Assembly (NCBI GenBank): GCA_937876375.1
Contig: CALEHY010000027.1
Coordinates: 124,001 to 188,000, forward strand
Length of the DNA: 64,000 nucleotides
Direction of reading: 5' to 3'
Origin: an uncultured Clostridia bacterium
GTDB taxonomy: Bacteria > Bacillota > Clostridia > Oscillospirales > Acutalibacteraceae
The position numbers and the translations under genes were made by a program. The first letter of the stretch is position 1. Each line of letters begins with the position of its first letter. Below, piece after piece: positions 40,698-48,781 of the stretch. The notes under the pieces were generated by a model, which was not told the origin of the DNA, made no database searches, and saw only the letters and a program-made list of their open reading frames with translations.

Positions 40698-41708
40698 ATG
40701 TATAATGTTTCAGTGGCTCCTCATTTGAGAGCTGAGAACACCACAAAGTCAATTATGCGTGACGTTGCTATTGCACTTCTTCCAATTCTTGCTTTTGGTG
40801 TATATCGTTTTGGTATTCCTGCTCTTATGGTTATCGTTTTGTGCGTACTATCTAGCGTGCTTAGCGAGCTACTATTCGAGCTTGTAACAAAGAGAACAGT
40901 AACTATTTTTGACAACAGTGCTCTTGTTACTGGTCTTATCTTGGCAGTTAATCTGCCAGCATCTGTGCCTTGGTATATCCCAGTTATGGGTGGTGCATTT
41001 GCTATCATTATTGTAAAAATGTTGTTCGGTGGCTTGGGACAGAACTTTATGAACCCAGCACTTGCTGCAAGATGCTTCTTGCTCATCTCATTCGCTGCAA
41101 AGATGAATGATTTCGCTATGTATGGTGCATACAAGGGCGTTGATATCAAGGGTGCATTTTCACTACTTGCTGGTCATACTGATGGACTAGACGCTGTTTC
41201 TGGTGCAACTCCACTTGTTACTCTAGGTGAGGGAACAAATGTTGATTTGCTAAAATTGTTCCTTGGTCTACACGGTGGTACAATTGGTGAGGTATCTGCT
41301 CTAGCAATTCTTATCGGTGGATTGTATCTAATTGTTAAAAAGGTTATTTCTGTTAGAATTCCTTTGTCATACATTCTTTCAACAGTAGTATTTATCGCTG
41401 CAATTCGTCTAATTTCTGGTGACGAGATTTCAGCTAACTATTTGATTGGTGAGGTTCTATCTGGTGGACTATTAGTTGGTGCATTCTTCATGGCTACTGA
41501 CTATGTAACCAGTCCTATCACACCAAAGGGACAGATTGTCTATGGTATAGTTCTTGGTCTTGCCACAGCACTATTCAGAGTTGTTGGCTCATCAGCAGAG
41601 GGCGTATCCTATGCAATCATTATCTGCAACCTACTTGTTCCTGTTATCGAGAAGGTTACAATTCCAAAGCCTTTCGGCTCAGTTAAAGCGAAAGGAGATG
41701 CAAAATAA
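40698..41708 (+). CDS. rnfD: Rnf complex subunit RnfD
   Basis: The 336-residue membrane protein has about ten helices and the covalent FMN attachment motif DAVSGATPLVT, with Thr171 the predicted acceptor, as in RnfD/NqrB. Other matches are MRDVAIALLPILAFGVYRFG and FMNPALAARCFLL. It carries electrons through the membrane part of Rnf. Its stop overlaps the rnfG start by one base. ApbE, the enzyme that attaches FMN, is encoded at 46205. Confidence 0.95.
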   Translation: MYNVSVAPHLRAENTTKSIMRDVAIALLPILAFGVYRFGIPALMVIVLCVLSSVLSELLFELVTKRTVTIFDNSALVTGLILAVNLPASVPWYIPVMGGAFAIIIVKMLFGGLGQNFMNPALAARCFLLISFAAKMNDFAMYGAYKGVDIKGAFSLLAGHTDGLDAVSGATPLVTLGEGTNVDLLKLFLGLHGGTIGEVSALAILIGGLYLIVKKVISVRIPLSYILSTVVFIAAIRLISGDEISANYLIGEVLSGGLLVGAFFMATDYVTSPITPKGQIVYGIVLGLATALFRVVGSSAEGVSYAIIICNLLVPVIEKVTIPKPFGSVKAKGDAK

Positions 41709-42877
41709 TGGCTAATAAAAAGAATAATATCGTACTTAACACAATTGTTCTTGTTGTAATTACAGCTATCGCTGTTGCTCTTCTTGCTATTGTAAATCAA
41801 ATTACACTTGAGCCTATCGAGAAGGCAGAGGTTAATGCAAAGGCACAGGCATATAAGGTTGTTTATGCCGAGGCTGAAACATTTGCAGAGATTGATGGCG
41901 TTGACAAGATGATTGAGGATTCAGTAGCATTGTTCGATGAGAATGGATTTTCTGGCTGTACTATTACAGACGCTCTTGCTGTTCAAAACGCTGGTGGCGA
42001 TACAGAGGGCTATATCATCGTATCTACTTCACCAAATGGATATGGTGGCGAGATTCAGATTGCTATCGGTATCAAGGATGGCAAGCTAACAGGCTTCGAG
42101 CCAGTAAAGAACAGCGAGACTCCTGGCTTTGGTGCTAATTGCACTACACCAGAGTTTACACAGCAGTTCGCTGGCAAGGCTGCTTCAGTCCTGTCATATG
42201 TAAAGGGTGGAGGAGCTTCATCTGATACAGAGATTGATGCACTTTCTGGTGCAACTATTACTACAAAGGCTGTTACAGAGGCTGTCAATGCAGCTATTAT
42301 CTTCTACCAGTCAAACTTCGGTGGTGGCGTTCAAGAGATTGAGGGTCCAGACCTTACAGAGTTCTATCAGATTGCTTACCCAGACGCAAAGGAATTTGCT
42401 GATGTTGAGGGTAGCGATGATATGATTGCAAAGTCAGCTGATTTACTTGCTTCTGCAAAGCTTGATACTTGCACAGTAGAGGAGATTAAGGCTGTTAACG
42501 GTGGTGAGGGATATGTTATCTCAACAACTGGCGTTGGCTTTGCAAAGACAGCACCTATCCAGATCGTTATCGGTATCAAGGATAACAAGATTACTGGTTA
42601 TGCTGTAGTTAATCATATGGAGACACCTGGCTATGGTGCTGCTTGTGCAGATGAGCCATTTGCTTCACAGTTTGCTGGCAAGGATGCTAATATCCTTGGT
42701 GCTGGCGATATCGATGCAATTTCAGGTGCTACATTCACAACAAACGGTATTACAAATGCTGTTAACTCAGCTATCTTGTTCTACCAGACAAATCTTGGCG
42801 ATGGCTCTGTAGAGATTGATACAAGTGCTATTGCTGATTCAACTGTTGACGTCGAAGCTGGCGCAACAGCAGCATAA
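41708..42877 (+). CDS. rnfG: Rnf complex subunit RnfG with two FMN-binding domains
   Basis: The 389-residue product has an N-terminal membrane helix (IVLVVITAIAVALLAIV) and two successive FMN-binding domains. Each has IGIKDxKxTG, an ETPGxGA block and a flavinylation motif: SGATITT (acceptor Thr183) and SGATFTT (acceptor Thr342). Ordinary RnfG has one domain and ~180-220 residues, so this is a tandem duplication. The two flavins could extend the extracytoplasmic electron path. Both domains appear intact. It overlaps rnfD and precedes rnfE. Confidence 0.92.
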   Translation: MANKKNNIVLNTIVLVVITAIAVALLAIVNQITLEPIEKAEVNAKAQAYKVVYAEAETFAEIDGVDKMIEDSVALFDENGFSGCTITDALAVQNAGGDTEGYIIVSTSPNGYGGEIQIAIGIKDGKLTGFEPVKNSETPGFGANCTTPEFTQQFAGKAASVLSYVKGGGASSDTEIDALSGATITTKAVTEAVNAAIIFYQSNFGGGVQEIEGPDLTEFYQIAYPDAKEFADVEGSDDMIAKSADLLASAKLDTCTVEEIKAVNGGEGYVISTTGVGFAKTAPIQIVIGIKDNKITGYAVVNHMETPGYGAACADEPFASQFAGKDANILGAGDIDAISGATFTTNGITNAVNSAILFYQTNLGDGSVEIDTSAIADSTVDVEAGATAA

Positions 42878-42896
42878 AGGAAGGGGTGTGATTTTT

Positions 42897-43565
42897 TTGA
42901 AAAGTATTCTAGAAAGACTTTATAACGGTATCGTTAAGGAAAATCCAACCTTCGTACTAATGCTTGGTATGTGTCCTACATTGGCTGTAACCACCAGCGC
43001 ATTGAACGGACTTGGTATGGGTGTTGCTACTATGGCTGTACTCATTATGTCAAATTTACTTATTTCTCTTCTTCGCAAGATTATTCCTGACGGAGTTAGA
43101 GTTCCAGTTTATATCGTAATCATTGCTTCATTCGTTACTATTGTAGAAATGCTTATGCATGCATTCGTTACTCCACTTTACAGCAGCTTGGGTATCTTTA
43201 TCCCACTTATCGTTGTAAACTGCATCATTCTTGGCAGAGCAGAGTCTTATGCATCAAAGAATAATGTTCTTCTATCAATCTTTGATGGTATCGGTGTTGG
43301 TCTAGGCTTCACTATTGGTCTAACAGCTATCGGTATCGTTAGAGAGCTACTTGGTAGTGGTACATTGTTTGGCAAGCAGATTATGCCAGAAAGCTATGAG
43401 CCTATCTCAATCTTTATCCTTGCACCTGGTGCATTCCTAGTTCTATCACTACTATGTGCACTTATGAACAAGGTTAAGTCAAAGACTGGCAACACAGCAA
43501 AGGCACAGACAAGATGCGATGGCAACTGTGCAGAGTGTCCATCTGCAGAAAAGGAGGGCAAATAA
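42897..43565 (+). CDS. rnfE: Rnf complex subunit RnfE
   Basis: The ~222-residue membrane protein matches RnfE: GIVKENPTFVLMLGMCPTLA, IPLIVVNCIILGRAESYASK and GLTAIGIVRELLGSGTLFG. A TTG start at 42897 sits 8 bases after AAGGGGTG; GTG at 42888 (three residues longer) is also possible. It ends in a cysteine-rich tail, CDGNCAECPSAEKEGK, not seen in typical RnfE. It forms with RnfA the membrane electron-transfer core. Confidence 0.92.
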   Translation: MKSILERLYNGIVKENPTFVLMLGMCPTLAVTTSALNGLGMGVATMAVLIMSNLLISLLRKIIPDGVRVPVYIVIIASFVTIVEMLMHAFVTPLYSSLGIFIPLIVVNCIILGRAESYASKNNVLLSIFDGIGVGLGFTIGLTAIGIVRELLGSGTLFGKQIMPESYEPISIFILAPGAFLVLSLLCALMNKVKSKTGNTAKAQTRCDGNCAECPSAEKEGK

Positions 43566-43566
43566 T

Positions 43567-44145
43567 ATGGTATCAAAGCTATTTTTAGTGCTTATTACTA
43601 CAGCACTTATTAACAATGTTGTTTTGAGCCAGTTCCTTGGTGTTTGTCCATTCCTTGGCGTATCAAAATCAACAAAAACTGCTGCTGGTATGGGTGGCGC
43701 TGTAGTGTTTGTTATCACACTATCATCACTTGTATCTAGCGTTTTGTACAAGCTTGTTATTGAAAAGCTAAATCTACAGTATTTGACCACTATTATGTTC
43801 ATTATTGTTATCGCTTTTCTTGTTCAGCTTGTAGAGATTTTCTTGAAGAAGGTTATCCCATCTCTATATAAGAGTCTTGGTGTATATCTTCCACTTATTA
43901 CTACTAACTGTGCCGTTCTTGGTACAGCACTAACAAATGTTCAGCAGTCAAACGATATTTTGACCAGCGTTGTTACTGGATTTGGTACAGCAGTTGGATT
44001 CACTATCGCTATCGTTATTATGGCTGGTGTTCGTGAAAAGACAGAGAACAATGATTATCTAGGTTGCTTCAAGGGTACACCTGCTGTACTTATGACAGCT
44101 TGCCTAATGTCAATTGCATTTTATGGCTTCACTGCCTTTGCATAA
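43567..44145 (+). CDS. rnfA: Rnf complex subunit RnfA
   Basis: The 192-residue membrane protein matches RnfA: LINNVVLSQFLGVCPFLGVS, LPLITTNCAVLGTALTN and VTGFGTAVGFTIAIVIMAGV. The conserved cysteine in LGVCPFLG helps bind the membrane iron-sulfur cluster shared with RnfE. It begins one base after the rnfE stop behind AAAAGGAGG. Confidence 0.95.
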   Translation: MVSKLFLVLITTALINNVVLSQFLGVCPFLGVSKSTKTAAGMGGAVVFVITLSSLVSSVLYKLVIEKLNLQYLTTIMFIIVIAFLVQLVEIFLKKVIPSLYKSLGVYLPLITTNCAVLGTALTNVQQSNDILTSVVTGFGTAVGFTIAIVIMAGVREKTENNDYLGCFKGTPAVLMTACLMSIAFYGFTAFA

Positions 44146-44163
44146 TGCAGAGAGGAGTATATT

Positions 44164-44961
44164 ATGGATTTTAAACAAATTCTAATTGCTATTGTTGTAT
44201 TTTGTGTTATTGGCTTGATTATCGGTATCATTCTTGGTATCGCTGAAAAGGTGTTCCATGTCGAAAAAGATGAAAAGGCAGAGGCTATTCGTGAGGCTCT
44301 ACCTGGTAGCAACTGTGGTGGCTGTGGCTATGCTGGCTGTGACGCTATGGCAGAGGCTATTGCAAAGGGTGATGCTCCTGTAACTGGCTGTCCAGTAGGT
44401 GGCACTGCTGTTGCACAGAAAATTGGTGCTATCCTTGGTCAAGAGGTTGGCGAAATGGAGCGTAAGGTCGCCTATGTTAAGTGTGATGGTCATAGCGACA
44501 AGAGAACTAGAGATTACAACTATATCGGTATCGATAGCTGTTCTTATGCAGCTATGATGCCTGGCTCTGGTCCATATTCTTGTAAGTTTGGCTGTCTAGG
44601 CTATGGCACTTGTGCAAAGGTTTGCCCACAGAGTGCTATCCGTATCATCGACAAAAAGGCTGTCGTTGATGAGGATTTGTGTATTGCTTGTGGTAACTGT
44701 ATTTCAGCTTGTCCACAAAAACTTATTGAGCTTGTTCCAGCTAATTCACATTACAGAGTTCAGTGTTCATCTCATGTTAGAGGTAAGGACGTTCGTGACG
44801 CTTGTACAAGTGGTTGCATTTCTTGTAAGGTTTGTGAGAAGAAATGTCCTAGTGGTGCTATCACAGTAGTTGATAATATTGCAAAGATTGATTACTCAAA
44901 ATGTACACAGTGTGGTATTTGTGCAAATGAATGTCCACGAAAGATAATAAAGACCTATTAA
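44164..44961 (+). CDS. rnfB: Rnf complex subunit RnfB
   Basis: The 265-residue product has an N-terminal membrane helix (ILIAIVVFCVIGLIIGIILG), the four-cysteine cluster NCGGCGYAGCDAMAEAIAKG...GCPVGG, and several ferredoxin-type 4Fe-4S motifs (CIACGNCISACPQ, CKVCEKKCPSGA, CTQCGICANECP). RnfB accepts electrons from reduced ferredoxin. It is the last gene of rnfCDGEAB. Confidence 0.95.
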   Translation: MDFKQILIAIVVFCVIGLIIGIILGIAEKVFHVEKDEKAEAIREALPGSNCGGCGYAGCDAMAEAIAKGDAPVTGCPVGGTAVAQKIGAILGQEVGEMERKVAYVKCDGHSDKRTRDYNYIGIDSCSYAAMMPGSGPYSCKFGCLGYGTCAKVCPQSAIRIIDKKAVVDEDLCIACGNCISACPQKLIELVPANSHYRVQCSSHVRGKDVRDACTSGCISCKVCEKKCPSGAITVVDNIAKIDYSKCTQCGICANECPRKIIKTY

Positions 44962-45004
44962 ACACATTTTGTTCATTTCTGTATGATATTTTTTTAACAA
45001 AGTG

Positions 45005-45033
45005 TTGACTTTATACATTTTTTAAGATATTAT
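45005..45033 (+). promoter_or_regulatory. Promoter for the duplicated-domain lipoprotein gene
   Basis: TTGACT (45005-45010), 17-base spacer, TATTAT (45028-45033). Confidence 0.6.
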
Positions 45034-45080
45034 ACAGTTAAATCATAGTTATTTAATTTTAAGAAAAGGAGACAATTACT

Positions 45081-46106
45081 ATGACAAAGATGAAGAAGAT
45101 CCTTGCTCTTGGTCTTGCTGGTGTTCTTGCAGTAGGTTTTGCTGCTTGTAGCAATGGCGGTTCAGACGCTAAGGACGACACAACAGAAGCTGCTGCAGCT
45201 AAGACAGGTTATGCTGTATACAGCGAAATCAAAGAGGACGAGTACAATAAGTCAGAGACTGCTCTTGAGATCAACTCTGTATGTGCTGCTGTTCTTGTTG
45301 ATGCAGACGGTAAGCTTATCGACGTAAAGATCGATGAGGCTCAGACAAAGCCTGACCTAACAAAGGACGATGGCAATGTTGCTGACCTTAGAACAAAGCT
45401 ACAGAAGCAGGGCGATTACGGTATGAAGGAGACTTCAGCTGGTATCGGTAACATTCCTGATGGTGGCGAGTGGTTCGAGCAGATCGCTGCTTTCGAGGCT
45501 TGGGCAAAGGGTAAGACAGCTGACGAGGTTAAGGCTGGTGTTGGCGAAGATGGCTATGCTGCTGACGCTGACCTAAAGGCTGGTTGCACAATTTACTCAG
45601 GTGGCTTTGCTTCAGTTGTAGCACAGGCTATGGCTAACGCAACAGAGATCGGTGCTAAGGCTACTGATACTCTAGCTCTTAATGTAACAACACAGAAGTT
45701 CTATGAGAGCAACGAGACAAACCTACAGTACGATTCAGATTACGCTATCGTAACTCTAGACGCTGATGGCAAGATCACTTCTTGCATCATTGATGCTTCA
45801 CAGGCTAAGTGCTCAATCGCTGATGGCAAGTTCACAGTTGAGAAGGGTGCTTACAAGACAAAGAAGGAGCTTCAGGGCGACTATGGTATGAAGGACGTTT
45901 CTGCTGGTATCGGCGTTATCCCTGGTGGTGGCGAGTGGTTCGAGCAGGCTGCTGCTTTCGAGGCATGGGCTGTTGGCAAGACTGCTGACGAGCTAAAGGC
46001 TGCTGTTGGTGAGGACGGTAAGTCAGCTGATGCTGATCTTTCAGCTGGTTGCACAATTACTGTTTCTGGCATCATTGCAAACGTTGCAGCTGCTGCTACA
46101 AAGTAA
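45081..46106 (+). CDS. Lipoprotein with two tandem ~115-residue domains
   Basis: The 341-residue product has a lipoprotein signal (MKKILALGLAGVLAVGFAAC) and two homologous domains (about residues 45-155 and 205-340). Each ends in the pattern DYGMKxxSAGIG, IPxGGEWFEQ, AAFEAWAxGKTADE and VGEDG; nucleotide blocks 45415-45560 and 45880-46030 encode the two copies. Each domain starts like an FMN-binding-type beta sheet (VLVDADGKLIDVKID, VTLDADGKITSCIID), but no SGAT flavinylation motif is visible. Codon use suggests high expression. It lies between rnfB and apbE with its own promoter and terminator. It may be an extracytoplasmic electron carrier or solute-binding protein; I do not recognise the family with certainty. 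Confidence 0.7.
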   Translation: MTKMKKILALGLAGVLAVGFAACSNGGSDAKDDTTEAAAAKTGYAVYSEIKEDEYNKSETALEINSVCAAVLVDADGKLIDVKIDEAQTKPDLTKDDGNVADLRTKLQKQGDYGMKETSAGIGNIPDGGEWFEQIAAFEAWAKGKTADEVKAGVGEDGYAADADLKAGCTIYSGGFASVVAQAMANATEIGAKATDTLALNVTTQKFYESNETNLQYDSDYAIVTLDADGKITSCIIDASQAKCSIADGKFTVEKGAYKTKKELQGDYGMKDVSAGIGVIPGGGEWFEQAAAFEAWAVGKTADELKAAVGEDGKSADADLSAGCTITVSGIIANVAAAATK

Positions 46107-46121
46107 TTAAACACGACATTT

Positions 46122-46147
46122 AAAAAGGAGTCTTCGGACTCCTTTTT
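46122..46147 (+). terminator. Terminator after the duplicated-domain lipoprotein gene
   Basis: AAAAAGGAGTC / GACTCCTTTTT with a TTCG tetraloop. Confidence 0.92.
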
Positions 46148-46168
46148 ATTTTTTACATTATTTTTATA

Positions 46169-46197
46169 TTGAACTTAATATATTAATCTGTTATAAT
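46169..46197 (+). promoter_or_regulatory. Promoter abutting the apbE start codon
   Basis: TTGAAC (46169-46174), 17-base spacer, perfect TATAAT (46192-46197). The -10 ends 7 bases before the ATG, so transcription would begin at or next to the start codon. Confidence 0.6.
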
Positions 46198-46204
46198 TTT
46201 ATTT

Positions 46205-47245
46205 ATGAAAAAATTATTATCCATTATTATGTCCGTTGCTATTGTGCTGTGTATGGCATCTTGTAGCGCTAGCAAAAAGACAGAACGCTTTACTGCTAGC
46301 TTTCTTGATTTGTTCGATACAGCATCTACCATCATTGCATATGACGATAGTCAGGATAGCTTCGACAGACATTATCAGCTCTTTTATGATAAGCTGGAGG
46401 AGTATGACCATCTCTTTGATATCTACCATAACTATGATGGTGTAAATAACCTCTACTATGTTAATAAGCATGCTGCTGATGAGCCTGTAAAGGTTGATTC
46501 AGTCATTATCGAATTGCTAGAATATGGCAAGGAGATATATAGCTTATCTGGTGGCAAGACCAATATCTGCTTTGGTCCAGTTTTGGCACTTTGGCATAAT
46601 GAGAGAGAAAATGCCAAGGAGCATACTCCAAAGCTACCAGATTCTAATGAGCTCAAAGAAGCTAGTCAGCATACTAATATCGATGACTTGATTATCGACA
46701 AGGAAAATTCTACAGTATTCTTTGCTGATGAGGATATGCGACTCGATGTCGGTGCTATAGCAAAAGGATTTGCTGTGCAGAAAATGTCTGATTGGGCAAA
46801 GGAGAACCTGTGGCAGAATGCAGCCTTGAGTATCGGTGGCAATGTATCAACTTTTGGCTACAAGGATAACGATGGCAAAACAATGTGGACCATCGGTGTG
46901 GAAAATCCTGACGTTTCTGCTGGTGATTATCTGCTAAAGGTTAAGATTACAGACCTTTGTGTTGTTACCAGTGGCGACTATCAGCGTTATTATATGGTCG
47001 ATGGCAAAAAGTATTGTCATATCATTAACCCAGATACACTTATGCCTAGCGAATATGTAGCTAGCGTATCTGTATTGTGTAGTGACTCTGCATTAGGTGA
47101 TGCACTTTCTACTACACTATTTAATATGAGCATTGATGATGGTTTAAAGCTTGTTGAGTCTATGGATGGCGTAGAGGCTGTCTGGGTCGACAAGGGATAT
47201 AACAAAACATTTTCATCTGGATTTGAAAAATATATTACAGATTAA
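46205..47245 (+). CDS. apbE: FAD:protein FMN transferase (ApbE), lipoprotein
   Basis: The 346-residue product has a lipoprotein signal (MKKLLSIIMSVAIVLCMASC) and the ApbE domain: LFDTASTI, the INICFGP-like block (KTNICFGPVLALWH), RLDVGAIAKGFAVQKM, ALSIGGNVSTFG and the C-terminal ALSTTLFNMSIDDG. ApbE moves FMN from FAD onto a Thr of S-G-A-T motifs outside the membrane, in a Mg-dependent reaction. Targets in this window are RnfD (Thr171) and RnfG (Thr183, Thr342). No ribosome site precedes the ATG and a promoter -10 ends 7 bases upstream, pointing to a leaderless mRNA. Confidence 0.92.
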   Translation: MKKLLSIIMSVAIVLCMASCSASKKTERFTASFLDLFDTASTIIAYDDSQDSFDRHYQLFYDKLEEYDHLFDIYHNYDGVNNLYYVNKHAADEPVKVDSVIIELLEYGKEIYSLSGGKTNICFGPVLALWHNERENAKEHTPKLPDSNELKEASQHTNIDDLIIDKENSTVFFADEDMRLDVGAIAKGFAVQKMSDWAKENLWQNAALSIGGNVSTFGYKDNDGKTMWTIGVENPDVSAGDYLLKVKITDLCVVTSGDYQRYYMVDGKKYCHIINPDTLMPSEYVASVSVLCSDSALGDALSTTLFNMSIDDGLKLVESMDGVEAVWVDKGYNKTFSSGFEKYITD

Positions 47246-47258
47246 GGAGAATAATATT

Positions 47259-47825
47259 ATGAGTATGAAGGCACATAGCAATCCAAAATCAATGAAATGG
47301 ATTATTTCTCTTGCAGTTATGATTGTTTTGAGCGTTGGCGTTATCTTTGGCACAATCGCTATTAACAAGGCTGTAGAGAACAAGAACAATCAACCAGTAG
47401 AGCTCGATTTCACCATCAGCTCTTCAACACCTATCGCTGTTGAGGAGAATGAGCTAAATATCACTAGTGTTAAGAAGGCTGTTGACAACAGTGGCAATGT
47501 TGTAGCTTATATTATCGGTGGTAGCGTCGTTGGATATAACCAAGAGGTACCTATCGAAATGTCAACAACTATCACAGCAGATGCTAGCGTTGTATGTGGT
47601 ATCGAGATTATCAACCAAGAGGAAACAGAGTATCTTGGTGTTAGAATTATTGAGGATTATTTTACCTCACAGTTTGACAACAAGAAACTACCTATCAAGG
47701 GCGCTAACAGCATTTCAAGTGGCTCTAGCGTAGACCTTATTGCAAAGAGCACCGTATCATCTCAGGCTGTTGTTGATGGTGTTAACAACGCTATGGAGTA
47801 TGTAAAGGCTAATTTGGCAGAATGA
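47259..47825 (+). CDS. Membrane-anchored FMN-binding-like protein with degenerate attachment motif
   Basis: The 188-residue product has an N-terminal membrane helix (WIISLAVMIVLSVGVIFGTI) and a single domain like that of RnfG (VVAYIIGGSVVGYNQEVPIE, VVCGIEIINQEET, ending VVDGVNNAMEYVKANL). Where RnfG has SGATxT, this protein has IAKSTVSSQ, so the threonine is kept but the glycine-alanine step is lost; covalent FMN is uncertain. I start at ATG 47259, just after AAGGAGAA. It overlaps the following gene by 4 bases and follows apbE by 13. Confidence 0.75.
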   Translation: MSMKAHSNPKSMKWIISLAVMIVLSVGVIFGTIAINKAVENKNNQPVELDFTISSSTPIAVEENELNITSVKKAVDNSGNVVAYIIGGSVVGYNQEVPIEMSTTITADASVVCGIEIINQEETEYLGVRIIEDYFTSQFDNKKLPIKGANSISSGSSVDLIAKSTVSSQAVVDGVNNAMEYVKANLAE

Positions 47826-48190
47826 AAAAAGCAGATTTTATTGTAATCGGTGTTGTTTTAGCTGTCGTTGCTGTGCTTGTTTTTGTCCTATATGGACTTA
47901 ACGGAGATAGTGGCAAATATGTTCAGGTCGAGGTTAATGGCGAGGTCATTGAAACATTTGAGCTTGATGACGAGGTCGAAAAACAGTACGATTTTGACGG
48001 TGACACCAACACCCTACAGATTAAGGATGGCAAGGCATCTGTTATAGAGGCTAATTGTCCTGACGGTATATGCTCAAATCATATGCCTATCAGTAGAGCA
48101 GGTGAGTCAATCATCTGTCTTCCACATAAAATGGTTGTGACTGTTTTGGATAAGGTCGATAACGACTCCGAAATTGATGCAGTCGCATAG
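47822..48190 (+). CDS. NusG domain II-containing membrane protein
   Basis: The 122-residue product has one N-terminal membrane helix (ADFIVIGVVLAVVAVLVFVL) and an extracytoplasmic NusG-II-type domain with a conserved cysteine-rich block EANCPDGICSNHMPISRAGE then SIICLPHKMVV. Proteins of this type accompany Gx-type membrane proteins and ApbE in flavin-based electron-transfer loci. The three cysteines could bind a metal or a redox group. Coupled to both neighbours (4-base overlap upstream, 8-base gap downstream). Confidence 0.85.
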   Translation: MKKADFIVIGVVLAVVAVLVFVLYGLNGDSGKYVQVEVNGEVIETFELDDEVEKQYDFDGDTNTLQIKDGKASVIEANCPDGICSNHMPISRAGESIICLPHKMVVTVLDKVDNDSEIDAVA

Positions 48191-48198
48191 GTTGTTAT

Positions 48199-48711
48199 AT
48201 GAAGAATAATAAGGTAAAAAATATCGCATTCTATGGTGTGATGATCGCCCTAGCGTTGATATTTAGCTATCTCGAAAGCTTTATTCCTATTGAGGCACTT
48301 ATCCCAATCCCTGGAGTAAAGCTTGGACTTGCTAATATCGTCGTTCTTTTTGCTCTATATACAATGAGACCTAGGGATGCGTTCATCATCGCTGTAATTA
48401 GAATTATTATGTCTGGACTTCTGTTCGGTAATGTTATGACCATAGCTTATAGTATGGCTGGTGGTATGTTCAGCTTACTTGTTATGTGGCTTCTTAAGAA
48501 AACTAAGCTGTCTATGATGGGCGTTAGTATGGTCGGTGGTATCTGTCACAATATCGGTCAGCTTACCGTCGCTGTGCTCCTTACCGAAACGGTTAGAATT
48601 GCATATTATCTCCCAGTATTGCTGATTTCTGGTATGCTTACTGGCCTTTTGATGGGTGTTGTTGCAAATCTAGTTGTCCAACGAGTAGAAAAAATTCAAA
48701 AGAAGATATAA
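48199..48711 (+). CDS. Gx transporter-family membrane protein
   Basis: The 170-residue product has about five membrane helices (AFYGVMIALALIFSYLESFI, PGVKLGLANIVVLFALYTMR, MAGGMFSLLVMWLLKK) and matches the Gx/heptaprenyl-diphosphate-synthase-component-I family (PF07456-like), whose fold resembles ECF transporter S components. Its partner is the NusG-II protein upstream. Together with ApbE and FMN-binding proteins, this pair recalls the membrane part of the Listeria flavin-based extracellular electron-transfer locus. Its exact role is unknown. Confidence 0.85.
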   Translation: MKNNKVKNIAFYGVMIALALIFSYLESFIPIEALIPIPGVKLGLANIVVLFALYTMRPRDAFIIAVIRIIMSGLLFGNVMTIAYSMAGGMFSLLVMWLLKKTKLSMMGVSMVGGICHNIGQLTVAVLLTETVRIAYYLPVLLISGMLTGLLMGVVANLVVQRVEKIQKKI

Positions 48712-48740
48712 AAACACCAGTTTCAACTGGTGTTTTGCTT
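48711..48740 (+). terminator. Terminator of the apbE operon
   Basis: AAAACACCAGTT / AACTGGTGTTTT stem followed by GCTTTT. Confidence 0.85.
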
Positions 48741-48781
48741 TTAATATTGTCGAATTTATATTTATAGATATATGGTGAATT

